DNA of 64,000 nucleotides, from assembly GCA_016860845.1 (NCBI GenBank), contig BOKF01000010.1, positions 189,430 through 253,429 of the forward strand, in the 5' to 3' direction. The notes beneath the pieces were generated by a model. The model searched no databases and was not told the DNA's origin. It was given only the letters and a program-made list of their open reading frames with translations. The DNA comes from Chloroflexota bacterium. GTDB taxonomy: Bacteria; Chloroflexota; Anaerolineae; 4572-78; J111. Both the position numbers and the translations under genes were made by a program. Positions 8,771 through 16,264 of the stretch are shown piece by piece (within the stretch, counting starts at the first letter, position 1; every line of letters starts with the position of its first letter).

Positions 8771-9539
8771 TGTTGACGTTCGGTAGTACCAGGTCGGGTT
8801 TCATGTCGGGGGGAGCGGCATCGGCTTGCTCCTGGCTGGTCACGCCAGTGAGAACGAGGATGGCAAAGATGCCGGCGTTTTTGCCCATGGCGATGTCGGT
8901 GCTCAGTTGGTCGCCCACCACCGCCCCCCGCTCCGGCGCAATATCCAGGATTTTCACGGCCATCTTCCCCGACCAGGGCGAAGGCTTGCCGGTGACCAGC
9001 GGCTCCCGGCCCGTAGCATAAGCCACAGCCTTGATCATCGGGCCGGTGCCGGGAATAAAGCCACTGGCCGTTGGCACTTTGGGATCATAATTTGTGGCCA
9101 CAAACTCGGCCCCGCGCCAGAGAGCCTGGCAAACGAGGTTGAGCCGCTCCTGGTCGAACTTGGGGTCTTTGCCCATGACCACCACCTCGGCCTGGTCCGC
9201 TTCTTCAAAACTGAGCAAATGCAGCTTCTTGGCGCGCAAGGCTTCCAGCAGGCCGACATTGCCCACCGGCAAAATCTTCGCCGTTGGGTAAAGCTCTGCC
9301 GTCGCTTCGGCGGCGATCAGAGCCGAGGTCATGATCTCTTCCGGCCCAACCTCAATGCCCATCCCGGTCAGGCGCTCCACCCAGAAGGCGACCGGGTTGG
9401 AATTATCGTTGGTGAAGAATGAGAGACGAACCTTGCGCCGCCGCAGCTCGGCTAGAGTTTCCGGCACGCCCGGCAGCACGGTTTTGCCCCGTGCTACCGT
9501 GCCGTCAATGTCAAAGATGATGCCATCAAAACGGTTCAC
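8754..9539 (-). CDS. NagD-type (HAD IIA) phosphatase coupled to UbiD
   Basis: 261 aa from a GTG at 9539 that overlaps the UbiD stop (GTGA), so translation is coupled. HAD motif I is GIIFDIDGTV, motif II SFFTND, motif III lysine TGKPSPWSG, motif IV GAVVGDQLSTDIAMGKNAGI: all catalytic residues are present. HAD IIA members dephosphorylate p-nitrophenyl phosphate, ribonucleotides or sugar phosphates. In the Thauera phenol cluster one small phenylphosphate carboxylase subunit is a HAD protein, so this enzyme is a good candidate for handling phenylphosphate during carboxylation (inference). The C-terminal five residues come from a repeat word. Confidence 0.82.
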   Translation of the reverse strand: MNRFDGIIFDIDGTVARGKTVLPGVPETLAELRRRKVRLSFFTNDNSNPVAFWVERLTGMGIEVGPEEIMTSALIAAEATAELYPTAKILPVGNVGLLEALRAKKLHLLSFEEADQAEVVVMGKDPKFDQERLNLVCQALWRGAEFVATNYDPKVPTASGFIPGTGPMIKAVAYATGREPLVTGKPSPWSGKMAVKILDIAPERGAVVGDQLSTDIAMGKNAGIFAILVLTGVTSQEQADAAPPDMKPDLVLPNVNRILDF

Positions 9540-10936
9540 AGCCCCAACTCGGCCCAGCGAGCTTCGACTCGCTTGACGATGTCGCCATCCAAGATGATTG
9601 GAATGGGCTTTTCCTGCCACTCAAAGGGAATGGTCGCGTCCAAAATAATGCGCGAGGTTACATCCCTGGCGTCTATCGGCAGCGAGGGATCCAACGGAGT
9701 CGAGCGTCCGCGCTTGATAAATTCGGCTCGCGACGGCTGGAAACGGAAACTCAAAGCCCACATGACCCGCGGGATGTCCCAGGCGTCAACATCCTCGTCC
9801 ACCACGATGACCGTTTTCAGGCCGTAAGCGCCCATCTCCGTCGAGATGGCGGCGGTGCCCACCTGGGCGGCGTGGCCGGGATACATTTGCTTGACCGAGA
9901 TGATCGCCAGAAATCGGCCGGCTCCTTCCGGAGGGCAATAGACTGATTTGATGCCGGGGATGCGCATCGTCTCCAACTGCTGCCACAGCGTGGAGCCATA
10001 GGTCAAGGCCATGGTCATGTGGGTATCGGTCACCGCCCGCCCGACGGTGGTCAGCCAGAAGATGGGGTCGTTGCGATAGGTGACGCAGTTGACCTTGATG
10101 AAGGGTCGGGGGGTAGTGCCGATGCCGGAATAATAGCCGGTGTACTCGCCAAAAGGACCCTCGGGCAGCGTCGCTTCGGGGTCTACCTCGCCTTCGGCCA
10201 CAATTTCGGCCCAGGCCGGGATAGGCAAATCAACCGTTTCGCCTTTGACCACTTCAACCGGCCTGCCGCGAATGGCCCCAGCAATGTCGTATTCGGATTC
10301 AAAGGCCGACAGTCGGGAAGCGCCCATCAGGAACAGCAGCGGATCGCCGCCGATAATCGCTGCCACCGGCATGGGCTTTTTTAATTCACCGTACCGTTTG
10401 AGCATAATTTCGGCGTGCTTACCTTTGATGAACTGCGTGCCCAGTGTGTTTTTGTTGAGGATTTGCAGCCGGTACGTACCCAAATTGATCCAGCCGCGGT
10501 CGGGGTCTTTAGTGACAACGTAGACAGCGGTGCCAAAATAGCGCCCGCCGTCGCGGGGATAGACGTGCGGAACCGGGAACTTGAACAAATCTACCTGGTC
10601 GCCGACATCAACATTCTCCTTGCATGGCGCGCTCTCGGCCCACTGGGGCGGCACCTTGCTGCGGGAGCGGGTAACCCACTCCCGCATCAGGTCAACCAGG
10701 CTGGCGCTTTTGGGCATGCCCATGATCAGGGCCAGACGGGAAGTGGTGGTGCAGACGCTGGTAATGACCGGGGAGTTGTAATCTTTGACATTTTCGAACA
10801 GAAGCGCCGGCCCGCTCCGTTCCTCGTTGAGCTTGGCGATGTGGCTGAGTTCCAGGTTCCAATCAACCTCAGCCTTGACCCGCTTCAACTCGCCTTCTTC
10901 TTCAGCCAATTGGATAAAGCCCCGTAAGTCTTTCAT
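9536..10936 (-). CDS. UbiD family decarboxylase/carboxylase, candidate phenylphosphate carboxylase
   Basis: 466 aa from the ATG at 10936 (GGAGG upstream). UbiD hallmarks: the prenylated-FMN/metal-binding stretch GWINLGTYRLQ, and the acidic catalytic segment EGPFGEYTG at about residues 258-264, which keeps both conserved glutamates of the E-R-E triad region. UbiD enzymes use prenyl-FMN to (de)carboxylate unsaturated or aromatic acids. With a UbiX (12026-12694) and split PEP-synthase genes alongside, the likely reaction is para-carboxylation of phenylphosphate to 4-hydroxybenzoate. Thauera uses two UbiD paralogues plus small subunits; only one UbiD is present here. An alternative is a simple hydroxybenzoate decarboxylase working in reverse. 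Confidence 0.85.
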   Translation of the reverse strand: MKDLRGFIQLAEEEGELKRVKAEVDWNLELSHIAKLNEERSGPALLFENVKDYNSPVITSVCTTTSRLALIMGMPKSASLVDLMREWVTRSRSKVPPQWAESAPCKENVDVGDQVDLFKFPVPHVYPRDGGRYFGTAVYVVTKDPDRGWINLGTYRLQILNKNTLGTQFIKGKHAEIMLKRYGELKKPMPVAAIIGGDPLLFLMGASRLSAFESEYDIAGAIRGRPVEVVKGETVDLPIPAWAEIVAEGEVDPEATLPEGPFGEYTGYYSGIGTTPRPFIKVNCVTYRNDPIFWLTTVGRAVTDTHMTMALTYGSTLWQQLETMRIPGIKSVYCPPEGAGRFLAIISVKQMYPGHAAQVGTAAISTEMGAYGLKTVIVVDEDVDAWDIPRVMWALSFRFQPSRAEFIKRGRSTPLDPSLPIDARDVTSRIILDATIPFEWQEKPIPIILDGDIVKRVEARWAELGL

Positions 10937-10951
10937 GCTTTGCCTCCTTGC

Positions 10952-11011
10952 AAATAGACCGCCGACGGCAGAGAGCGCTTCGCCTCCCCTTGGGGGACCG
11001 CCGACCACCGA
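10952..11011 (-). repeat. GTCGGCGGTC leader repeat upstream of ubiD
   Basis: On the minus strand the ubiD ribosome site is directly preceded by CCGTCGGCGGTCTATTT and, about 30 nt further up, by GGTGGTCGGCGGTC. The same two-part leader, also abutting a GGAGG, stands before the unrelated gene at 59036. This implies a mobile or convergently maintained 5' leader. Confidence 0.6.
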
Positions 11012-11033
11012 AAGATAAAATAAATCTACCCTC

Positions 11034-11080
11034 GTGATGCGTGATGCGTGATGCGTAAAGACTCACGGATCACGCATCAT
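11034..11080. repeat. GTGATGC triple repeat with inverted arm
   Basis: GTGATGC is repeated three times (11034-11054), and its complement ATCACGCATCA follows at 11069-11079, giving a roughly 10-bp stem. It lies just after the IclR stop on the minus strand and belongs to the same word family as 5676-5743. Confidence 0.65.
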
Positions 11081-11086
11081 TCCCCC

Positions 11087-11842
11087 TCACGCCCCCAATT
11101 GTTTGGATATTTCCGCTGCCGCCTGGAGCATAGCCGTAATGGTAGCCTGGCTCGGTTCACCGCTGCTGCGCGAGGTAAAGCCGGCAATCGTCATGGCGGC
11201 AACAACACCCTGAAAATCACGCAAGGGAACGGAGATGGCCTTGACCCCCAACAAATACTCTTCCTGGTCGTCAATGGCGTAACCCTGCTGGCGCACCCTG
11301 GCTAACTCGTTTTTGTAAGCGGTCGGGTCTACGATGGAAGCCGGCGTGTAAGCAGTGAGCGGGTGTTCGGCTAACAATCTATCCACCTCTTCTTCCGGCT
11401 TCCAGGCCAGGAAGACTTTGCCAAAAGAGCCGGCCGAGAAAGGGATTTGCTGGCCGATCACGGCAGAAACATGTAACGTGCCGATGGGATCAACTTTATC
11501 AATAATCGTGATGCGGGTGTTATAGAACATGCCCAACAGCACCGATTTGTTGGTCTGCTGCATCAAGCTCTCCATGCAAGGCCGGGCAACCCGGCGCAGA
11601 TCCAACTGTTCGTGCGCCAGATGACCCAGGCGAATCAGGGCCGGTCCCAGGCAGTATTTGCGCGTTTTCTGATCGCGCAGCAGAAAGTGGTGCTGACACA
11701 GAGTATTGAGAATGCCGTGTGCGGTACTTTTGTTAAGCTGAAAGAGACTGCAAAGCTCGGTAAAGCTGTATTCATCTTGGTTGACTTCAAAGGCTTTAAG
11801 AATTTGAATGGCTCGATCTATGGCTGAAACTAAAGATGACAT
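11087..11842 (-). CDS. IclR family transcriptional regulator
   Basis: 251 aa. The N-terminal winged helix (about 1-70; SAIDRAIQILKAFEV, then TELCSLFQLNKSTAHGILNT) is followed by the IclR effector domain (about 80-250) with VLLGMFYNTRITIIDKVDP and GVKAISVPLRDFQGVVAAMT. IclR regulators commonly control aromatic catabolism (PobR, PcaR/PcaU groups). Its own promoter (11920-11948) carries an AGAAC-N3-GTTCT operator that is repeated at both promoters of the divergent catabolic operons, so it is the obvious candidate for a local regulator of all three, with autoregulation. It is inserted between ubiX and ubiD on the same strand. Confidence 0.9.
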   Translation of the reverse strand: MSSLVSAIDRAIQILKAFEVNQDEYSFTELCSLFQLNKSTAHGILNTLCQHHFLLRDQKTRKYCLGPALIRLGHLAHEQLDLRRVARPCMESLMQQTNKSVLLGMFYNTRITIIDKVDPIGTLHVSAVIGQQIPFSAGSFGKVFLAWKPEEEVDRLLAEHPLTAYTPASIVDPTAYKNELARVRQQGYAIDDQEEYLLGVKAISVPLRDFQGVVAAMTIAGFTSRSSGEPSQATITAMLQAAAEISKQLGA

Positions 11843-11877
11843 AATCTTATTGGATCGGATGATACCTATGGGATAAA

Positions 11878-11904
11878 TTAGTTCGCTATAAAGAACTAAG
11901 TTCT
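11878..11904 (-). promoter_or_regulatory. Operator of the IclR gene
   Basis: AGAAC-TAA-GTTCT at 11892-11904, preceded by an overlapping inverted half (TTAGTTC at 11878-11884 facing GAACTAA at 11893-11899). It lies 16-42 bp downstream of the -10 box, at or just past the transcription start, where a bound repressor would block initiation. The arrangement GTTC-N7-AGAAC-N3-GTTCT is shared with 14011-14035. Confidence 0.7.
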
Positions 11905-11919
11905 AAATACTGGTCTAAA

Positions 11920-11948
11920 AATATAACATGGATCACCCACTTTGTCAA
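11920..11948 (-). promoter_or_regulatory. Sigma-70 promoter of the IclR gene
   Basis: On the minus strand TTGACA (11943-11948), a 17-nt spacer, and TATATT (11920-11925): a near-consensus promoter reading into the IclR gene. The 5' leader of about 70 nt contains the operator. Confidence 0.8.
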
Positions 11949-12025
11949 CAAAAGTTTCTAAAGTCGAGGATAAGTTTTCGATTTTTTAAGGTTAGCACGA
12001 AAAAAGTAAAGGAAGAGGCGCTAGT

Positions 12026-12694
12026 TCAGTCGTGATTGTTGAGGCTTGGCTCGACGGCCAGGTTTTTAGGCCGGTGATTAGCTGCAACAACCAGATGCTC
12101 CTCGCGCCAGGCCGCCGGGCCATACGCCGGACCCTGCCAGCGTCTAAATAGGTCGTGATCCAATCCAATATCAAATAAGTCTAACACCCGATTGACCGTC
12201 TGGTTAATGATGTCGTCGAGGGTTTGAGGGCGATGGTAAAAGGCGGGCATGGGCGGCATGAGGACTGCCCCAATCTCAATCGCCTGGGCCATCAGCCGGA
12301 CATGCCCCAGATGGAGGGGCGTTTCGCGGAGCACCAGCACCAGCTTGCGCTGATCTTTCACAACCACATCGGCCGCGCGGAGGAGTAAATTGTCGCTGTA
12401 GGAGTGAACAATACCGGAGAGCGTTTTTATAGCGCAGGGGATGACGACCATGCCCAGAGTCTTATAGGAGCCCGATGAGACAGAAGCGGCAATATCGCCA
12501 AAACTGTGAACTTTATTGGCCAGAGCTTCGACCTGGTCAACGGCATAATCTGTTTCCAGTAAAATAGTTCGCTTGGCCGCATTGCTCATAACCAGGTGCG
12601 TTTCGATCTCTTCCACCCCGCGCAATACTTCCAAAAGGCGGATGCCATAAATAACCCCGCTGGCTCCTGAAATGCCCACAATCAATCTTTTCAT
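12026..12694 (-). CDS. ubiX: UbiX family flavin prenyltransferase
   Basis: 222 aa. Starts with the FMN-binding signature MKRLIVGISGASGVIYGIRL and has the family's VVIPCAIKTLSGIVHSYSDN and VLVLRETPLHLGHVRLM segments, the latter carrying the dimethylallyl-phosphate-binding ELR/RETP region. UbiX makes prenylated FMN, the cofactor without which UbiD enzymes are inactive, so its pairing with ubiD (9536-10936) is functional. GGAGG precedes the ATG. It follows the Nudix gene by 17 bp on the same strand and is probably read from the promoter at 14048-14076. The C-terminus is about 20 residues longer than in E. coli UbiX. Confidence 0.92.
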   Translation of the reverse strand: MKRLIVGISGASGVIYGIRLLEVLRGVEEIETHLVMSNAAKRTILLETDYAVDQVEALANKVHSFGDIAASVSSGSYKTLGMVVIPCAIKTLSGIVHSYSDNLLLRAADVVVKDQRKLVLVLRETPLHLGHVRLMAQAIEIGAVLMPPMPAFYHRPQTLDDIINQTVNRVLDLFDIGLDHDLFRRWQGPAYGPAAWREEHLVVAANHRPKNLAVEPSLNNHD

Positions 12695-12711
12695 CGTCAG
12701 CCCTCCTGATG

Positions 12712-13215
12712 TTAAAATTTTGCCAATAGCCCCGACACGATCTCAAAAAACCATCGGTCTAGTTCTATCCCCTCCAACGGAGGACTTTGCCGAGGCAACT
12801 CGTCGCGAGCAAACAGGCCAAGATTGAGTGTTTCTACTTCATCACGCTGCGCCCGGCCGCCGATGATATGTCCCTGGTAAACCGCAAAAATAACGCCGGT
12901 ATGAGGCCGAGAGTGCAATCCAACCAATTGCTCAACAGCTACTTCATAGCCGGTTTCTTCGCGGACCTCACGGGCAGCGCCTGCCTCAACTGTTTCATCA
13001 ATTTCAATATAACCGGCTGGGGGCGCCCAATATCCCTCCAAAGGCTGCTTGGCCCGCTGCACCAGCAGTATTTTGTCCGCTAGCGTAGCGACGACCACCG
13101 CCACCGGCGCCGGGTTACGAAAAACGACATACCCACATACCTGACACACGGGTCGTTCCCGACCGGCTGCCAGGGCCAGAGTCAGTGGCTGGCCGCATTG
13201 AGGACAGTAATTCAC
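12712..13215 (-). CDS. Nudix hydrolase with N-terminal zinc ribbon
   Basis: 167 aa. An N-terminal zinc ribbon (CPQCG at 4-8, CQVCG at 24-28) precedes the Nudix domain; the Nudix box GYIEIDETVEAGAAREVREE-TGY is complete (G-x5-E-x7-RE-x-x-EE). Zinc-ribbon Nudix proteins of this size hydrolyse NADH or ADP-ribose-like nucleotides. It overlaps the upstream histidine-phosphatase gene by 4 bp (ATGA), a tight operon link. The Thauera phenol cluster also carries a MutT-like gene (from memory), which adds to the resemblance, but no role in carboxylation is established. Confidence 0.85.
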   Translation of the reverse strand: MNYCPQCGQPLTLALAAGRERPVCQVCGYVVFRNPAPVAVVVATLADKILLVQRAKQPLEGYWAPPAGYIEIDETVEAGAAREVREETGYEVAVEQLVGLHSRPHTGVIFAVYQGHIIGGRAQRDEVETLNLGLFARDELPRQSPPLEGIELDRWFFEIVSGLLAKF

Positions 13216-13937
13216 TGCAATTTACCATTCAGCGGGAATCTGGCGGTCTGGCCTTGATAATAAACCTGACCGGCGCTCACCGTTAATGTACCGCAAAATT
13301 CCGGCTCGCCTGGGTCACAGCCAAAAACCAGCCGCAAGAGGCTACGCAAATTGGCCGAATGAGCGACGCAAATATCACGCTGAGGAGAGCTCGCACCAAC
13401 TCCTTCGGCCAGCCGTTCGGCGAGAAAAGCACGAGTGCGCTCAGCTACAGCTTCAGGGGCCTCAGCCGCTTGAGTGGGATGCGTTAGCCAATGAGCCATA
13501 GGGTCAGGTGAACTCCAGAATTCGGTCTGAAAGGCAACGCAGGCCCAATACTCGGCCGAGGCGGTCTCCTGCAATCTCCAGCGAGCGACATCAAACAAGG
13601 GGCGGATCGGGTCATAGCTCAAGCCGCCAAGGATAAATTGACAGTTGCATAAACGGTCGTTAACCAACACCGGGCCAACCGTAGCTTCTATGTTTCTCTC
13701 AGCTAAGGCTTTATTTAGACCTTCACGTAATAATTCGGCAGTTTGGCGAGTTCGGCGAGTGGGACTACTAGAAAAGTTAATGGTTTCACCAGTTTGGATG
13801 TGTTCTGCCAACTTCCGCCCGGTGAGCAGCGTCTCCTGGCAACCAGCAGGACTTAAGGGTTGGTCGGTATGATAGTCGGGGATACGCCCGTGGCGAATCA
13901 AGTGGATCACAGGGGATATAGGTGGTAGGTACGTCAT
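13212..13937 (-). CDS. Histidine phosphatase (phosphoglycerate mutase-like) superfamily protein
   Basis: 241 aa from the ATG at 13937. This start is preferred over one at 14057 because the promoter and operator (14011-14076) would otherwise lie in coding sequence. The catalytic histidine motif is LIRHGRIPDY (RHG), with the partner histidine in ICVAHSANLRSLL (AHSANLR). The middle contains a Cys-rich segment (NDRLCNCQFILGG) unlike small PGM-type phosphatases. First gene of the minus-strand operon with Nudix and ubiX. A phosphoester phosphatase role is clear; the substrate (phenylphosphate or another) is unknown. Confidence 0.75.
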   Translation of the reverse strand: MTYLPPISPVIHLIRHGRIPDYHTDQPLSPAGCQETLLTGRKLAEHIQTGETINFSSSPTRRTRQTAELLREGLNKALAERNIEATVGPVLVNDRLCNCQFILGGLSYDPIRPLFDVARWRLQETASAEYWACVAFQTEFWSSPDPMAHWLTHPTQAAEAPEAVAERTRAFLAERLAEGVGASSPQRDICVAHSANLRSLLRLVFGCDPGEPEFCGTLTVSAGQVYYQGQTARFPLNGKLQ

Positions 13938-14010
13938 TTCCAGCAGCCTTGCGCTAAGTATGTACTGTTCACCTGAGTATCGCTTTACTAATGAAGAGGC
14001 TAGAAGAAAG

Positions 14011-14035
14011 GTTCTCCATAAAGAACTTAGTTCTC
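14011..14035 (-). promoter_or_regulatory. Operator of the phosphatase-nudix-ubiX operon
   Basis: AGAAC-TTA-GTTCT at 14022-14034, preceded by GTTCTC at 14011-14016, reproducing the GTTC-N7-AGAAC-N3-GTTCT layout of the IclR gene's operator, and placed just downstream of the -10 box at the expected start of transcription. Confidence 0.7.
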
Positions 14036-14047
14036 TAAAACAGCCCA

Positions 14048-14076
14048 AATATAACACATCTTATTGAGTTTGTCAA
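14048..14076 (-). promoter_or_regulatory. Sigma-70 promoter of the phosphatase-nudix-ubiX operon
   Basis: Minus strand: TTGACA (14071-14076), 17-nt spacer, TATATT (14048-14053). Identical in hexamers and spacing to the IclR promoter. Confidence 0.8.
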
Positions 14077-14092
14077 CATTTGTTATTAAAGT

Positions 14093-15522
14093 TTGGTGAT
14101 TACCCATAAGTCGAAGTCTCTCCACGGGGGAAAGGACAGATAGCCAAAAGAGTCAGGGTAGCGACGGTTTGGAGCAGGGCGCTGAGGCCGCGGAGGACCA
14201 GGTAAGGTCCGTCCAGATCATTGCCTAAACCTAACTTGCCGCCTAATTCGCGGATCCAGCGTACAGCGGTCGGTGGCCAAGTATCGATGAGGTAGAACAC
14301 AAATTGGGCGGCGGCCAAGACCAGGAAAAACAAGCGTTTCATTCGTTCCAGGGTTTGCACCCGCATCTCTTCGACATCGAGGCCTTGTTCTTGGTCAAAG
14401 CGATAACCGTGTTCAATGCGAGAGCGTAAGCGCCAGTCATTGTAGACCGAGCGAACCTCCTTGACCGAATGAAGCGGGACATTGGTGAGCAAAACCAGGG
14501 TTCGGTCGAGGGCAGCTTCATAAGCGACCAAAATCCATAAGCGTTGATGGGTGCTTGGTAAGCGGATAGGGAACCAGCCGATGTTGATCGTGGCCAGGCG
14601 AGTTTGGCGAGCGTGAGTGAAAGTGACATAAAAGGTGTGAGTGAAGGGCACCCCGTTGACTAAATCTTGCAGGCTTTCGGTTTCCCAGCGGTCTAAGCGT
14701 TCATTGTAAACCTCCACCAGGCGTTCCAGGTGAGAGGCTCGGATGACAAATTCATCGGGGGCCAGTTCCTTGAACAGTTTTTGGTCATCCAAACCGGCAT
14801 CGGCCACGTAGCGGAGGCGATAGTCCGGTAATAAGCAACGGGTGGCGACAATAGCTCGCTTGATTTCAAGATTTTCACTGAGGAAATTGGTCGTGTAAGA
14901 AAACCAGTTAGCATAGGTAACTGCCGGGATTTTAGTGTTGACCACCGTCGCGGTCATCGCCGGATAGCCCCTGGTCAGGCGGGCTTGACCATTCAGTTGC
15001 GGCGGTGTGCTTTTATGGACGATACTCACGCCTTCCAACTCGGTGGTATACGGTTTTTCAAAGTTGACCGGGTCCAACGCCACCACCACATAAGGCGGGT
15101 CTTCTTGGCGAATGTTGGCCTGGGAAATCTCATACAGCCCATTCTCCAATTCCGGGTGGTTGAACCGTTCATTATCCAAAAATCGGTAAATTCGTTTAGC
15201 CGCGGCCCACACCCCACTTTCAGTCCGGGCCACCGTTTGAGCCATTTGGGTCACAATGGGCGTTTCACTACCCAGAATCCCTCGAACTGCCAGAGGTACG
15301 ACCTCTTGCAAGCGTTTATCGGGCAAAACTGTCATCATCGGTTGGAGAAAGGTATGCAAACTGGCTTCCAATTCGGCCACCGGCAATTTGTCCAAAACTT
15401 CTTTTGTTGCTATATCTACCATGAGCTTCGTCTCCTCGGGTACTTTGGTTTTGTGCTACCGATAGTTTACCACGAGAGACGAAGCTTTTTCTACCCTTTT
15501 TCTATTTGTGGGTAATCACCAC
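14093..15522 (-). mobile_element. Intact insertion sequence, DDE (IS4-like) type, 1,430 bp
   Basis: Terminal inverted repeats TGGTGATTACCCA (T or C) AA at both ends (left from 14093, right ending at 15522, first base mismatched) are flanked by the 8-bp direct repeat ATTAAAGT (14085-14092 and 15523-15530), the target duplication. The single transposase gene ends 7 nt from the left end. Removing the element and one duplication restores a short intergenic region in which the -35 boxes of two divergent promoters lie back to back. The insertion therefore separated, but did not break, the two promoters. Confidence 0.9.
14100..15422 (-). CDS. DDE transposase, IS4-like
   Basis: 440 aa. The catalytic acidic residues are seen in VVVALDPVNFEKPY (first Asp), LRYVADAGLDDQKLF (second Asp) and, in the C-terminal region, RSRIEHGYRFDQEQG (Glu), followed by MKRLFFLVLAAAQF, the order and spacing typical of IS4-group transposases. 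GAGGAG precedes the ATG. No frameshift or stop is seen, so it is probably functional. The exact IS subgroup cannot be named without a database. Confidence 0.85.
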   Translation of the reverse strand: MVDIATKEVLDKLPVAELEASLHTFLQPMMTVLPDKRLQEVVPLAVRGILGSETPIVTQMAQTVARTESGVWAAAKRIYRFLDNERFNHPELENGLYEISQANIRQEDPPYVVVALDPVNFEKPYTTELEGVSIVHKSTPPQLNGQARLTRGYPAMTATVVNTKIPAVTYANWFSYTTNFLSENLEIKRAIVATRCLLPDYRLRYVADAGLDDQKLFKELAPDEFVIRASHLERLVEVYNERLDRWETESLQDLVNGVPFTHTFYVTFTHARQTRLATINIGWFPIRLPSTHQRLWILVAYEAALDRTLVLLTNVPLHSVKEVRSVYNDWRLRSRIEHGYRFDQEQGLDVEEMRVQTLERMKRLFFLVLAAAQFVFYLIDTWPPTAVRWIRELGGKLGLGNDLDGPYLVLRGLSALLQTVATLTLLAICPFPRGETSTYG

Positions 15523-15533
15523 ATTAAAGTCTA

Positions 15534-15562
15534 TTGACAAACTGAATGAAATCGCGTATAAT
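15534..15562 (+). promoter_or_regulatory. Sigma-70 promoter of the hcrCAB operon
   Basis: TTGACA (15534-15539), 17-nt spacer, TATAAT (15557-15562): a perfect consensus. It begins only 11 bp outside the insertion sequence and is divergent to the promoter at 14048-14076. Confidence 0.88.
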
Positions 15563-15568
15563 GGCTTC

Positions 15569-15597
15569 CAATATAGAGAACATCGTTCTCTATATTG
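15569..15597 (+). promoter_or_regulatory. Operator of the hcrCAB operon
   Basis: Perfect inverted repeat with 13-nt arms (15569-15581 and 15585-15597) around ATC; the core AGAAC-N3-GTTCT (15577-15589) matches the operators at 11892-11904 and 14022-14034. It covers the expected transcription start, so repression by a dimeric regulator (the IclR protein is the best candidate) is expected. Confidence 0.75.
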
Positions 15598-15722
15598 TAC
15601 CTTCCTGGTTCAACAAGTGATCGCTAACCCTTTACAGTGCTTCCTATATCAAACATTTGATGCCAGAATAGTTATAACCCTTAGCTTCGGCGGCTTATTT
15701 GTATCTGCGGAAGAGTGACTCA

Positions 15723-16187
15723 ATGAAGACCCTCCTCCATCTCCAGGTTAACGGTGAAATCCACGAGGTTTATACCTCGGTCCACAAAACCCTCCTCGAA
15801 GTTCTGCGCGAAGATTTGAACTTAACCGGCACCAAACACGGCTGCGAATTGGGCGAGTGCGGCGCTTGCACCGTCTTGCTCGACGGCGAGCCGGTGTTGT
15901 CGTGCATGGTTCTGCCCATTGAAATCCAGGGACGAGCCATTACAACGATCGAAGGGCTGACCGAAGGCAACATCCTCCATCCCCTACAAACTACCTTTGC
16001 TGATCTGGGCGCAGCCCAGTGCGGTTTCTGTATTCCCGGTATGCTCCTTTCCACCAAAGCTCTGCTCGACGCCAATCCCCACCCCACCCGACAAGCAATC
16101 CGTGAAAATTTGGCCGGTAATTTATGTAGATGTACCGGTTACGCAAAGATTATTGAGGCGATAGAGAAAGTGATAGGTGATGTGTGA
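15723..16187 (+). CDS. hcrC: 4-hydroxybenzoyl-CoA reductase gamma subunit (2x [2Fe-2S])
   Basis: 154 aa from the ATG at 15723. The plant-type [2Fe-2S] site is GCELGECGACTVLLDGEPVL followed by SC, and the second cluster uses QCGFC and CRCTGY, the standard layout of small subunits of the xanthine oxidase family. It passes electrons between the molybdenum subunit and the flavin/Fe-S subunit. First gene after the operator-controlled promoter; 77 bp to hcrA. The family is certain; the assignment to 4-hydroxybenzoyl-CoA reductase rests on the HcrB loop downstream. Confidence 0.85.
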   Translation: MKTLLHLQVNGEIHEVYTSVHKTLLEVLREDLNLTGTKHGCELGECGACTVLLDGEPVLSCMVLPIEIQGRAITTIEGLTEGNILHPLQTTFADLGAAQCGFCIPGMLLSTKALLDANPHPTRQAIRENLAGNLCRCTGYAKIIEAIEKVIGDV

Positions 16188-16190
16188 AAC

Positions 16191-16244
16191 GTGGTGCGTG
16201 TTCCGTTCAATTTATGGAACACGCACCACGCACCACGCTTTTTA
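16191..16244. repeat. GTGGTGCGTG hairpin between hcrC and hcrA
   Basis: 14-nt perfect arms (16191-16204 and 16216-16229), followed by a second copy of the word and a short T-run. It starts 4 nt after the hcrC stop, so it could tune the hcrC/hcrA ratio. Same word family as 5676-5743 and 11034-11080. Confidence 0.7.
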
Positions 16245-16264
16245 AATCCTTTGGGAGACCATCA

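Noticed and set aside
13938..14057. N-terminal extension of the histidine phosphatase
   Set aside because: It would cover the promoter and operator and has no similarity to phosphatases.
16191..16244. Strong terminator between hcrC and hcrA
   Set aside because: The subunits must be co-expressed, and the T-run is short and not directly after the stem; treated as a repeat hairpin.
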